A DNA stretch of 64,000 bases, taken from the NCBI RefSeq assembly GCF_003116015.1, contig NZ_LGQZ01000028.1:1-64000 (forward strand). Direction: 5' to 3'. A program made the position numbers and the translations under genes. This document shows, piece by piece, positions 56,928-64,000 of the stretch. The DNA comes from Azospirillum sp. TSO22-1. Lineage in GTDB: Bacteria; Pseudomonadota; Alphaproteobacteria; Azospirillales; Azospirillaceae. Positions within the stretch are counted from its first letter, which is position 1. Each line of letters opens with the position of its first letter. Under the pieces are notes generated by a model. That model saw nothing but the letters and a program-made list of their open reading frames with translations, made no database searches and was not told the DNA's origin.

Positions 56928-57051
56928 GCCCTCCCTCGCCTCCGGCGGGGGAGGGAGGGGACCCACGAAGTGGGGAGGGTGGGGGCTACGGCCTGCCTCG
57001 ATGGCCGCTGCCCCCACCTAACCTCCCCCAGCGGGGCTGGGGGAGGGACTG
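56928..57051. repeat. G-rich inverted repeat element, copy 2
   Basis: Second copy of the family at 40118-40238. GGGGGAGGGAGGGGACCCACG and GTGGGGAGGGTGGGGGCT (about 56946-56988) are nearly identical to copy 1, then a centre and an inverted C-rich arm to 57051. It separates convergent genes and may terminate both transcripts. Confidence 0.75.
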
Positions 57052-57055
57052 GCGA

Positions 57056-57922
57056 TTACGTCACCAGCCGCTTGATCAGGCTCGACGTGTCCCAGCGCCC
57101 GCCGCCCATGGCCTGGACGTCGGCGTAGAACTGGTCGACCAGCGCCGTCACCGGCACGGTGGCGCCGTTGCTGCGCGCCTCGCCCAGCACGATGCCCAGG
57201 TCCTTGCGCATCCAGTCCACGGCGAAGCCGAAGTCGAACGTGCCGTCCAGCATGGTCCTGGCGCGGTTGTCCATCTGCCAGGACTGCGCGGCGCCCTTGG
57301 AGATCACGTCGACCGCCTTGCCGGCGTCGAGCCCGGCCTTCTGCGCGAAGGCCAGCGCCTCCGACAGGCCCTGCAGCAGCCCGGCGATGCAGATCTGGTT
57401 GACCATCTTGGTCAGCTGCCCGGCACCGGACTCGCCCATCAGCACGACCGAGCGGCCGTAGGCGTCCATCACCGGCTTGGCGCGCCCGAAGGCCGTGGCG
57501 TCGCCGCCGACCATGATGGTCAGCACGCCGTTCTCCGCGCCGGCCTGCCCGCCGGACACCGGCGCGTCGAGGAAGGCCAGGCCCCGTGCAGCAGCCAACG
57601 CCGCCATCTCGCGCGCCACGCCGGCCGAGGCGGTGGTGTGGTCCGCCAGCACCGCGCCCGGCGTCATGCCCTGCATCGCCTCGCCGGCGACCTGCCGGAC
57701 GTCGTCGTCGTTGCCCACGCACATAAAGACGAAGTCGGCGCCCTTCGCCGCCTCGGCGGGCGTGCCGGCGCGGGCGCCGCCGTGCGTGGCGACCCAGGCC
57801 TCGGCCTTGGCGGGGGTGCGGTTGTAGACGGTGACGGCGTGGCCGGCCTTCGCCAGATGACCGGCCATCGGGAAGCCCATGACCCCCAGGCCCAGGAACG
57901 CGACGCGGTGCGTGTCGGACAT
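57056..57922 (-). CDS. 3-hydroxyisobutyrate dehydrogenase-like NAD(P) oxidoreductase
   Basis: A 288-residue beta-hydroxyacid dehydrogenase. It has the Rossmann motif AFLGLGVMGFPMAGHLAKAG, the VSGGQAGAENG substrate motif, and the catalytic lysine in GAGQLTKMVNQ. Substrates of this group are 3-hydroxyisobutyrate, tartronate semialdehyde, succinic semialdehyde and similar; the exact one is not clear. It is convergent with the FAD dehydrogenase across the repeat element. The ATG at 57922 matches the family start; longer frames run through the promoter region. Confidence 0.9.
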   Translation of the reverse strand: MSDTHRVAFLGLGVMGFPMAGHLAKAGHAVTVYNRTPAKAEAWVATHGGARAGTPAEAAKGADFVFMCVGNDDDVRQVAGEAMQGMTPGAVLADHTTASAGVAREMAALAAARGLAFLDAPVSGGQAGAENGVLTIMVGGDATAFGRAKPVMDAYGRSVVLMGESGAGQLTKMVNQICIAGLLQGLSEALAFAQKAGLDAGKAVDVISKGAAQSWQMDNRARTMLDGTFDFGFAVDWMRKDLGIVLGEARSNGATVPVTALVDQFYADVQAMGGGRWDTSSLIKRLVT

Positions 57923-58120
57923 GTGTTTCCTCCGTTGCGGTGCGCGCAAGGTAAGGCGGGACCGCCCATCGCGCAAAGCCCATATGCGCAGTGCGGGTGT
58001 GCCACTCCGCCCCTTGTTCCGGACGTCGGTTGTGTTAAAGGTTTGAGGGAAGGCCGGCCGCGCTGCGGCGCGGCATACCGGGCCCAGCGCCGCCAGAAAC
58101 ATAGGGGAAGGATAAGCCGC

Positions 58121-58345
58121 ATGCCTACCAAGGGCTTCCAGGACGCTCCGGACGACCGCAGCGAGCTGACCGCCGAGCAGGAGAGCGCCGTCCGCATCGT
58201 CGCCAACAGCCTGCACCGCCTGAACGAGGCGGTCGTCAAGTGCGTCGAGGCCGGCATCACGGTCGAGCTGATGCGCACCGCCCGCTACCACAACGAGACG
58301 GGCAACTGGGGCGACCAGCTCACCCCGGTGATCCGCACCAAGTAA
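58121..58345 (+). CDS. Small conserved protein, 74 aa
   Basis: A soluble 74-residue protein, helical, starting MPTKGFQDAPDDRSELTAE and containing NSLHRLNEAVVKCVEAGITVELMRT, ending NWGDQLTPVIRTK. I do not recognise a family. An AAGGATAAGCCGC site precedes the ATG, and two hairpin terminators follow, so it is clearly an independent expressed unit. It has one cysteine. Confidence 0.8.
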   Translation: MPTKGFQDAPDDRSELTAEQESAVRIVANSLHRLNEAVVKCVEAGITVELMRTARYHNETGNWGDQLTPVIRTK

Positions 58346-58371
58346 GTTTTTCGGCGCCCGAGCCGATCCGA

Positions 58372-58400
58372 CGGCCCGCCGGCTGCACCCCGGCGGGCCG
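58372..58400 (+). terminator. Hairpin downstream of the 74-residue gene
   Basis: An 11-bp perfect stem (58372-58382 with 58390-58400), 7-base loop, 26 bases past the stop codon; only two T follow. Partial terminator or RNA-stabilising hairpin. Confidence 0.55.
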
Positions 58401-58440
58401 TTCGCATGTCCGGGCGTGTCCGCAAAGGCGCCAACGAAAG

Positions 58441-58475
58441 AAACGGCGTCCCGAGGCCGGGACGCCGTTTTTCTT
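58441..58475. terminator. Strong bidirectional terminator
   Basis: A 13-bp perfect stem (58441-58453 with 58458-58470), 4-base loop, preceded by GAAAGAAA and followed by TTCTTC after a TTT stem end. Lies between the convergent 74-residue gene and the secreted-peptide gene. Confidence 0.85.
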
Positions 58476-58492
58476 CGTTGCGGATCCGATGA

Positions 58493-58813
58493 TCAGTTCA
58501 CCGCCGGGCGATAGGCGCCGGTGCAGGGGTTGGTGTAGCCGCCCAGGGTGCCGTTCGGGCCGGGCTGGTAGGTCTCCTTGCACGGTGTGCCCGACGGCGT
58601 CGTCTGCAGGCCGCCCGAGGTGCGCGGGGTGGTCACCGCGCGGCTGGTGTACGGGCCGCGGTTGTTGAAGAGGGTCATCGGGCTGGAGTCCGAGGTGATC
58701 GATGGGCTCGTCTGGTGCCGCTTTCCAAGCGTGTTGGCGGCGTGGGACGGCCCGGCGCCGAAGGAGGCGGCGGCGATGACGGCGGTGGCGGCGAGGAGGG
58801 CGAAGCGCTTCAT
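58493..58813 (-). CDS. Small secreted protein, paralog of the neighbour at 59033
   Basis: A 106-residue protein with a signal peptide (residues 1-25, KRFALLAATAVIAAASFG, cleaved after SHA). The mature part starts ANTLGKRHQ, is rich in Thr, Pro, Gly and Ser, and has two cysteines near the end (CKETYQPGPNGTLGGYTNPC), probably a disulfide loop. It is divergent from a second peptide whose signal peptide and leader bases are almost the same. No family recognised. The ATG has the same CGCAGAAAGG leader as the partner. Confidence 0.8.
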   Translation of the reverse strand: MKRFALLAATAVIAAASFGAGPSHAANTLGKRHQTSPSITSDSSPMTLFNNRGPYTSRAVTTPRTSGGLQTTPSGTPCKETYQPGPNGTLGGYTNPCTGAYRPAVN

Positions 58814-59032
58814 GAGGATGCCTTTCTGCGTTTGTCTGTGAGGGAGGACCTTGCCGGTCTCGGTGGCCGCACCATGCCCGGTCGGTCTGTGCGCCTCTGT
58901 GAAGCGGCCCACAGTTGGCCGCAAAAGGCCGCGTGTGGCGCAGCTCACAGTCGCGGGGCCGGAATCGCGCAGGGTCCGGCGGCAGAGCCGGTCGGGCGAC
59001 CGGATCGCAGAAACCCGCAGAAAGGTCTTGTC

Positions 59033-59275
59033 ATGAAACGCTTCGCTTTTGCCGCGCTCCTCCTCTCCTCGGTCGCGGCGCTGGCCGGGACCGCCGAAGC
59101 CGCGGACACCCTGGGGGGCAAGTCGTCCATCATCGTGGTCGGCGGCAAACCGGGTGTCCGACAGAGCCTCAACCCCCAGCCGCTGCCTCCCCGCTGGCTT
59201 GGCGGGCTTGGCGACAGCCGGAGCCTGAACCCGCAGCCGCTGCCTCCCCGTCTCTCGGGACTGTCCATCCGCTGA
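59033..59275 (+). CDS. Small secreted peptide with two SLNPQPLPPR repeats
   Basis: An 80-residue protein with a signal peptide (residues 1-24). The mature part begins ADTLGGK, like ANTLGKR of the divergent gene. SLNPQPLPPR occurs at residues 45-54 and 64-73, a motif found in many uncharacterised exported bacterial proteins. The RBS leader CGCAGAAAGG...TCATGAA is shared with the divergent paralog, so both arose by duplication. No enzymatic motif. It may be a small structural or surface protein. Confidence 0.8.
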   Translation: MKRFAFAALLLSSVAALAGTAEAADTLGGKSSIIVVGGKPGVRQSLNPQPLPPRWLGGLGDSRSLNPQPLPPRLSGLSIR

Positions 59276-59324
59276 CGGACGTGCGCTGGACTGTAAAGGG
59301 CGGGGTCGAAGATGGCCCCGCGCT

Positions 59325-59687
59325 TTAGTCGGACCCGGCCGCCAGCGCCGGCTTGATCAACCCGAAGAACACGGCGCTGTCGCCTTCATAGCGCCAGCCC
59401 AGATGCGCGCCGCAGCCCCGGCACACGGCGAAGCGCCACGCGAAGCCGCGGAACCACGTGAACTCCGTCGTGGCCGGCCCGACGCCGGCCGCCCCCGGCG
59501 CCTCCTTGAAGCACAGCACGCGAAAGACCCGGCCGGCCGGGTTGAAGAACGCCCGCTCGTGCGCGCCGTCCACCGCCATCTCCCAGCGCCCGCGGGTCAC
59601 CTCGTGCGCGCAGGCGGCGCAGCGGTAGACGCGCTCGGCGTCCCTGGTGGCGCCGTCGGCCACGCTGTCGGGCAGATCCTTGGGCAT
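59325..59687 (-). CDS. Cereblon-like CULT-domain protein
   Basis: A 120-residue protein made almost only of a CULT domain, the ligand-binding fold of cereblon, the target of thalidomide. Zinc-binding cysteine pairs C23/C26 (YRCAACAHEV) and C89/C92 (FAVCRGCGAHLGWRY) are present, and the three tryptophans of the binding cage are W78, W84 and W98. Bacterial versions such as the Magnetospirillum protein MsCI4 bind uridine and cyclic imides. The biological role is unknown. It is next to an SDR gene by 16 bases on the same strand. Identification is by motif, but the pattern is specific. Confidence 0.82.
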   Translation of the reverse strand: MPKDLPDSVADGATRDAERVYRCAACAHEVTRGRWEMAVDGAHERAFFNPAGRVFRVLCFKEAPGAAGVGPATTEFTWFRGFAWRFAVCRGCGAHLGWRYEGDSAVFFGLIKPALAAGSD

Positions 59688-59703
59688 GGCCGCATCCTAG
59701 CTC

Positions 59704-60711
59704 TCAGGCGGTGCGCCGCGCCAGCGCCGCCACGCCCCAGGCCAGCCCGGCTGCCAGCATCAGCCCGCCGGCCGCCGCCAGCCCGCGCACCGTCGCCTCG
59801 CGCAGCACCAGGGCGCGCGGGCTGGCCTCGGCGTCGAAGGCGCCGTGCGTCGCGTGCGGGGCGTGCACCGGCTCGTACAGGTTGTCGCGGTAGCCCGCCG
59901 GCAGCGGCTCGGGGCGGAACTGCTGCTCGTACGCCATGCGGGCGGCGGCGCGGTCCATCAGGCCGGGCGCCACCATCTGGCCGAGGATCGTCTGCACCGT
60001 CGAGCCGCCGACCCACAGGTCGCGCGGGGCGTGCACGGCGGCGTGCAGGATGGCCACGGCGGCGCGCTCCGGCTGCATGATGGCGCCGACCGGCTGCGGC
60101 CGGCGGGCGAAGCGCACCCGCGCCCAGTCGAACTGCGGGGTGTTCATCGCCGGCAGGTGCACGGCGGTGAGGCGGACGTTGCTGCCGTCGTGGATCAGCT
60201 CGGCCCGCAGCGAGTCGGTGAAGCCGACGATGGCGTGCTTGGCGCCGCAGTAGGCGGCCTGCAAGGGGATGCCGCGGAACGCCAGCGCCGAGCCGACCTG
60301 CACGATGGTGCCGCGGTCGCGCGGCAGCATGCGGCGCAGCGCCGCCATGGTGCCGTGCACGCAGCCGAAGTAGCAGACCTGCGTCACCCGGTGCAGCTCG
60401 TGCGGCTCCAGCGCGCGGACCGGCGAGAAGACGGTGGTCATGGCGTTGTTGACCCACACGTCGATGGGGCCGAGCGTCTCCTCCACCGCCTCGGCGGCGA
60501 CGTCCACCGCCTCGAAGTCCGACACGTCGGCCGGCAGCGCGACGGCCTCGCCGCCCAGCCGCTCGACCTCGCGCTCGGTGGCGTGCAGCGCCTCGCCGTC
60601 GCGGGCCAGCAGGCCGATGCGGGCTCCCCGGCGGGCGAAGGCGTGCGCGGTGGCGCGGCCGACGCCGGCCGAGGCGCCGGTGATGACGACGACGGGGGAG
60701 GGGGTAGGCAT
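59704..60711 (-). CDS. SDR-family oxidoreductase with C-terminal hydrophobic helix
   Basis: A 335-residue short-chain dehydrogenase/reductase. TGASAGVGRATAHAF is the NAD(P)-binding loop, VGSALAFRG holds the catalytic Ser, and YCGAKHAI the Tyr and Lys. Residues 305-330 (AAAGGLMLAAGLAWGVAAL) form a hydrophobic helix, so the enzyme may be attached to the membrane. The substrate is unknown. The upstream neighbour is a GH15 hydrolase, 68 bases away, and the CULT gene follows by 16 bases. The three may share a transcript. Confidence 0.9.
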   Translation of the reverse strand: MPTPSPVVVITGASAGVGRATAHAFARRGARIGLLARDGEALHATEREVERLGGEAVALPADVSDFEAVDVAAEAVEETLGPIDVWVNNAMTTVFSPVRALEPHELHRVTQVCYFGCVHGTMAALRRMLPRDRGTIVQVGSALAFRGIPLQAAYCGAKHAIVGFTDSLRAELIHDGSNVRLTAVHLPAMNTPQFDWARVRFARRPQPVGAIMQPERAAVAILHAAVHAPRDLWVGGSTVQTILGQMVAPGLMDRAAARMAYEQQFRPEPLPAGYRDNLYEPVHAPHATHGAFDAEASPRALVLREATVRGLAAAGGLMLAAGLAWGVAALARRTA

Positions 60712-60779
60712 CGGGCGATCTCCGGCGGCTGGGGCTCGATTCTGTCAACGGCGCAGGCGGGTTTCGGTGCCCTGGCCGC

Positions 60780-62618
60780 TCAGTCCCCCGAGCGCTGCGC
60801 CTCGTGCCCGCCGGGCGCCTGGGCGCGCTTGCGGGCGGGGCCGGCGATGCGGGCGAGGTTGTGGGCGGAGTTGACCAGCGCCACGTGCGAGAACGCCTGC
60901 GGCACGTTGCCGAGCTGGCGGCGCGCCACCGGGTCGTATTCCTCGGCCAGCAGGCCGACGTCGTTGCGCAGCTCCAGCAGGCGCTCGAACAGCTCCCGCG
61001 CCTCCTCGTGGCGGCCCAGCATCACCTTGGCATCGACCAGCCAGAAGGCGCAGGCCAGGAAGCAGCCCTCGCCGGGCGGCAGGCCGTCCACCTCCGGCTC
61101 GGTCGGGTAGCGTTGCAGCAATCCGCCGTCCACCGACAGCTCGCGCTCGACCGCTTCGATGGTGCCGACGACGCGCGGGTCCTCGGGCGGCAGGAAGCCC
61201 ACCTGCGGGATCAGCAGCAGCGCCGCGTCGGTGTGCTTGGCGCCGTAGTACTGGACGAAGCTGTTGCGCTTGGCGTCGAAGCCCTTCTCGCAGACCTCGG
61301 CGTGGATGCGCCGCGCCAGCTCACGCCAGCGCTCCACCGGTCCCTCCACGCCGGACTGCTCGACGGCCTGCACCGCGCGGTCGAAGGCGACCCAGGCCAT
61401 CACCTTGGAGTGGGTGAACTGGCGCGCCGGGCCGCGCACCTCCCACAGGCCGTGGTCGGCGGCGTGCCAGACCGTCTCCAGGTGCTTGAGCAGCGCGCGC
61501 TGGACGCGCCAGCTGTCGTCGTCGCGGGCGAGGCCGTTGCGCCGGGCGATGTGCAGGGTGTCCAGCACCTCGCCGTAGACGTCGAGCTGGCACTGCCCGT
61601 GCGCGCCGTTGCCGATGCGCACCGGCCGGCTGCCCTCGAACCCGGCCAGCCAGGGCACCTCCCATTCGTCCAGCCGCCGCTCGCCGGCCAGGCCGTACAT
61701 GATCTGCAGCTGCGCGGGCATGCCGGCCACCGCGCGCACCAGCCAGTGCCGCCACGCCTCCGCCTCCTCGCGGTAGCCGGCGGTGAGCAGGGCGTAGAGC
61801 GTGAACGCCGAATCGCGCAGCCAGCAGAAGCGGTAGTCCCAGTTCCGCTCGCCGCCGATCTTCTCCGGCAGCGAGGTGGTGGCCGCCGCGGCGATGCCGC
61901 CGGTCGGGCCGTAGGTCAGCCCCTTCAGCGTGATCAGCGAGCGCTCCACCGCCTCGCGCCACGGCCCGGCGGTGCGGCACCGGCCGCTCCAGGCCCGCCA
62001 CCACGCCTCGGTCTCGGCCAGCAGGGCGTCCGGATCCTCGGCCGGCGCTGCGGGCAGGTGGGAGCGATGCCAGATCAGCGTGAACGGCGTCCGCTCGCCG
62101 GCGGCGACGGTGAAGGCGGCGCGGGTGTGGAAGTCCTCACCGCGCAGCGGCACCGGGGTGCGGAGCGCGACGGCGTCCGGGCCGGCGATGGCGCTCAGCC
62201 CGTCGTCGCAGCGGCGGACCCACGGCACGACGGCGCCGTAGCCGAAGCGCAGCACCAAGTCCATGGAGAGGTCGACGCGCCCCCGCCGCCCCTCGACGAT
62301 TCGCACGAGGTCGGCGCGGTCCTCGTCGCGGTCCATCTGCGGCGGCATGAAGTCGATGAGGGCGACGGTGCCCCCGGCGGTCTCGAACTCGGTCTCCAGC
62401 ACCAGCGTGCCGGGGAGGTAGCGGCGGCGGACCGCCTTGACCTCGCCATCCGGCGCGATGCGCCAGCGGCCGTTCTCGGCAGCGCCCAGCAAGGCGGCGA
62501 AGCAGGCCTCCGAATCGAACCGCGGCAGGCACAGCCAGTCCACCGCGCCGTCGCGCCCGACCAGCGCCGCGGTGTGCGTGTTGCCGATGAGCGCGTAGTC
62601 CTCGATGCGGCGTGCCAT
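60780..62618 (-). CDS. GH15-family glycoside hydrolase (glucoamylase/trehalase type)
   Basis: A 612-residue cytosolic protein with an N-terminal beta-sandwich (IEDYALIGNTHTAALVGRDGAVDWLCLPRFD) and a C-terminal (alpha/alpha)6 barrel. GGERNWDYRFCWLRDSAFTLYAL is the barrel signature of GH15; QVGFLPPEDPRV and FLACAFWLVDAKVMLGRHEEA follow. Such enzymes cleave alpha-glucosides; in many bacteria they act on trehalose. The ATG at 62618 gives the family start; longer frames overlap the tRNA region. Substrate is inference. Confidence 0.9.
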   Translation of the reverse strand: MARRIEDYALIGNTHTAALVGRDGAVDWLCLPRFDSEACFAALLGAAENGRWRIAPDGEVKAVRRRYLPGTLVLETEFETAGGTVALIDFMPPQMDRDEDRADLVRIVEGRRGRVDLSMDLVLRFGYGAVVPWVRRCDDGLSAIAGPDAVALRTPVPLRGEDFHTRAAFTVAAGERTPFTLIWHRSHLPAAPAEDPDALLAETEAWWRAWSGRCRTAGPWREAVERSLITLKGLTYGPTGGIAAAATTSLPEKIGGERNWDYRFCWLRDSAFTLYALLTAGYREEAEAWRHWLVRAVAGMPAQLQIMYGLAGERRLDEWEVPWLAGFEGSRPVRIGNGAHGQCQLDVYGEVLDTLHIARRNGLARDDDSWRVQRALLKHLETVWHAADHGLWEVRGPARQFTHSKVMAWVAFDRAVQAVEQSGVEGPVERWRELARRIHAEVCEKGFDAKRNSFVQYYGAKHTDAALLLIPQVGFLPPEDPRVVGTIEAVERELSVDGGLLQRYPTEPEVDGLPPGEGCFLACAFWLVDAKVMLGRHEEARELFERLLELRNDVGLLAEEYDPVARRQLGNVPQAFSHVALVNSAHNLARIAGPARKRAQAPGGHEAQRSGD

Positions 62619-62699
62619 GCCCACGCGAACGGCGGCACGGGCGCGGGAGTTCCGCAAACGCGAAAAGGGCCGGCGCATCGCTGCGTCGGCCCCTTCGTA

Positions 62700-62776
62700 T
62701 GGTCGGAGAGAGAGGATTCGAACCTCCGGCCCCTGCCTCCCGAAAGCAGTGCTCTACCAGGCTGAGCTACTCTCCG
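62700..62776 (-). tRNA. tRNA-Pro (anticodon CGG)
   Basis: The minus strand folds as a full cloverleaf: acceptor CGGAGAG with CTCTCCG, D arm GCTCAGCCTGGTAGAGC, anticodon stem CTGCT/GGCAG with loop TTCGGGA (anticodon CGG, reading CCG), T arm with GGTTCGAATCC, discriminator A, and a genome-encoded CCA (62700-62702). Total 77 bases. The gene lies alone between polyprenyl synthase and the GH15 gene. Confidence 0.95.
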
Positions 62777-62837
62777 TCTGACCGGCGTCGCCGCCGGTGG
62801 AGCGGGTATATAACGGCTCCGATCCCGCCCTGCAAGC

Positions 62838-63851
62838 TCAATAATCGCGGTCGATCACGAAATCGATCACGTCCAGCAGGGCGCGCTTTACGGCGCTGTC
62901 CGGGAACAGGCCGAGCGCGTCGCGGGCGATGGCGCCGTAGTGGCGGGCGCGCTCCACGGTGTCCTTCAGCGCGTTGTGCCTGACCATCAGCTGCTGCGCG
63001 CGCTCCAGGTCGCCGTCCTGCTGGTCCAGCTCCTCCATGGTGCGGCGCCAGAAGGCGCGCTCCTCGTCGTTGCCGCGGCGGAAGGCGAGCACGATGGGCA
63101 GGGTGATCTTGCCCTCGCGGAAATCGTCGCCGACCGTCTTGCCCAGCTTCGCCTGCTTGGCCGAGTAGTCGAGCACGTCGTCCACCAGCTGGAAGGCGAT
63201 GCCGAGGTTCATGCCGTAGTCGTAGAGCGCCATCTCCTCCGCCTGCGGGCGGGCGGCGACCACCGCGCCGACGCGGCAGGCGGCGGCGAACAGCTCCGCC
63301 GTCTTGGCCTTGATGACCTCGAGGTAGGCCTGCTCGCTGGTCTCGGTGTCGTTGGAGGTTTGCAACTGCAACACCTCGCCCTCGGCGATCACCGCCGACG
63401 CCTTGGACAGGATGCGCAGCACGTCCAGCGAGCCGACCCCGACCATCAGCTCGAAGGCGCGGGAGAACAGGAAGTCGCCGACCAGCACGCTGGCCTTGTT
63501 GCCGAACACCGCGTTGGCCGAGGCGAGGCCGCGGCGCAGGTCGCTCTCGTCCACCACGTCGTCGTGCAGCAGCGTGGCGGTGTGGATGAACTCCACCACG
63601 GCGGCCAGCATCTTGTGGTTCTCGCCCCGGTAGCCGCACAGCTGCGCGGCGGCCAGCGTCAGCACCGGGCGCAGGCGCTTGCCGCCGGCGGCGATGATGT
63701 AGCCCGCCAGCTGCGGGATCATCTCCACCGACGAATGCATGTTCGCCAGGATCAGCTCGTTGACGGAGTCCAGGTCCTGGGAGACCAGGCTGGTCAGCTC
63801 GTCCAGCGGGGTGGACTTGCGCCGTTTCGGATCGAGGTTCGTGACGACCGC
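62838..63851 (-). CDS. ispB: Trans-polyprenyl diphosphate synthase (octaprenyl/decaprenyl type)
   Basis: A 337-residue chain-elongating prenyltransferase, cytosolic, that makes the side chain of ubiquinone. Motifs: GGKRLRPVLTLAAAQLCGY, first aspartate-rich motif LLHDDVVDESDLRRG, GDFLFSRAFELM, and second aspartate-rich motif FQLVDDVLDYS, ending DFVIDRDY. No ATG is near the conserved start. TTG 63851 has a GGAG site six bases upstream (in TTGGAGCCGGCC) and starts the conserved AVVTNLDPKRRK segment, so it was preferred over TTG 63866. Chain length (C40 or C50) is not certain. Confidence 0.92.
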   Translation of the reverse strand, partial: AVVTNLDPKRRKSTPLDELTSLVSQDLDSVNELILANMHSSVEMIPQLAGYIIAAGGKRLRPVLTLAAAQLCGYRGENHKMLAAVVEFIHTATLLHDDVVDESDLRRGLASANAVFGNKASVLVGDFLFSRAFELMVGVGSLDVLRILSKASAVIAEGEVLQLQTSNDTETSEQAYLEVIKAKTAELFAAACRVGAVVAARPQAEEMALYDYGMNLGIAFQLVDDVLDYSAKQAKLGKTVGDDFREGKITLPIVLAFRRGNDEERAFWRRTMEELDQQDGDLERAQQLMVRHNALKDTVERARHYGAIARDALGLFPDSAVKRALLDVIDFVIDRDY

Positions 63852-63953
63852 CAAGGCCGGCTCCAATCGTGATTGACGTGGCGATTCCCGGCAGCGAGCA
63901 TAACGGCATACCCTGTTCGGTCAAGTCCGCTTGCCCACAGCACCCGGAGCGCC

Positions 63954-64000
63954 ATGCAGAACCGCCTGCGTACCACCGAGTTCCAGTCTTTGTCACTCGT
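63954..64000 (+). CDS. Start of a divergent gene cut by the window end
   Basis: An ATG with a GGAG site five bases upstream opens a frame (MQNRLRTTEFQSLSL) that runs to the window edge. It is divergent from ispB over about 100 bases, where a gene is expected. In related genomes a methyltransferase gene often lies here, but the 15 visible residues do not allow naming it. Confidence 0.4.
   Translation, partial: MQNRLRTTEFQSLSL

Overview
The window is a high-GC (about 70%) chromosomal stretch that looks like an alphaproteobacterium of the Rhodospirillales, most likely Azospirillum or a close relative. The evidence is the full alphaproteobacterial-style division and cell-wall (dcw) cluster with lpxC directly after ftsZ, an FtsZ with a long Pro/Gln-rich tail, a type A RNase P RNA, a bacterial cereblon-type CULT protein of the kind known from Magnetospirillum, and the general codon use. 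No prophage, insertion sequence, plasmid backbone or CRISPR array is visible. The species call is inference from gene content, not from a marker search.

Layout. 1-1660: end of a phosphate acyltransferase gene and acetate kinase (acetyl-CoA/acetyl-phosphate overflow). 1681-5565: small housekeeping and signalling genes (PilZ-like, CBS-pair, YccF, two NarL/LuxR-type response regulators). 5566-9156: UvrD-type helicase and a conserved unknown protein. 9394-11443: a P19-type periplasmic iron protein with a polyferredoxin membrane protein. 11564-14561: DNA ligase (ligA) and a divergent unknown gene, followed by a tiny peptide gene between two hairpins. 14854-18135: an amino-acid exporter, recN and bamD. 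18543-39133, all on the minus strand: in transcription order mraZ, rsmH, ftsL, ftsI, murE, murF, mraY, murD, ftsW, murG, an uncharacterised 84-codon gene, murC, murB, ddl, ftsQ, ftsA, ftsZ, lpxC. Many junctions are 4-bp ATGA overlaps, so much of the cluster is translationally coupled. 39134-40060: the regulatory head of this cluster (MraZ boxes over a promoter, a head-to-head DnaA-box pair) and then rnpB.

40280-49679: a small divergent HTH pair around a perfect operator, ampD, an EamA exporter, ABC-F ATPase uup, an intracellular-looking subtilisin-like protease with a novel membrane protein upstream, a TerB-DnaJ protein, a GNAT and a MarR regulator. 49686-57922: a lone receiver, a fused 5-oxoprolinase/hydantoinase, a DUF2000 protein with an AraC regulator, an FAD-linked D-lactate/glycolate-type dehydrogenase and a 3-hydroxyisobutyrate-dehydrogenase-like enzyme. 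58121-64000: small proteins including two related secreted peptides, a CULT-domain protein, an SDR, a GH15 hydrolase, tRNA-Pro(CGG), a polyprenyl diphosphate synthase and the first codons of a divergent gene.

Most of the window is core genome. The least explained parts are the coupled unknown gene inside the dcw cluster, the mraZ/rnpB intergenic control region, the protease plus duplicated-hairpin membrane protein, the paired secreted peptides with SLNPQPLPPR repeats, and several families of intergenic inverted repeats. Start codons were chosen by ribosome-binding site and operon spacing; where this changes the protein it is stated.
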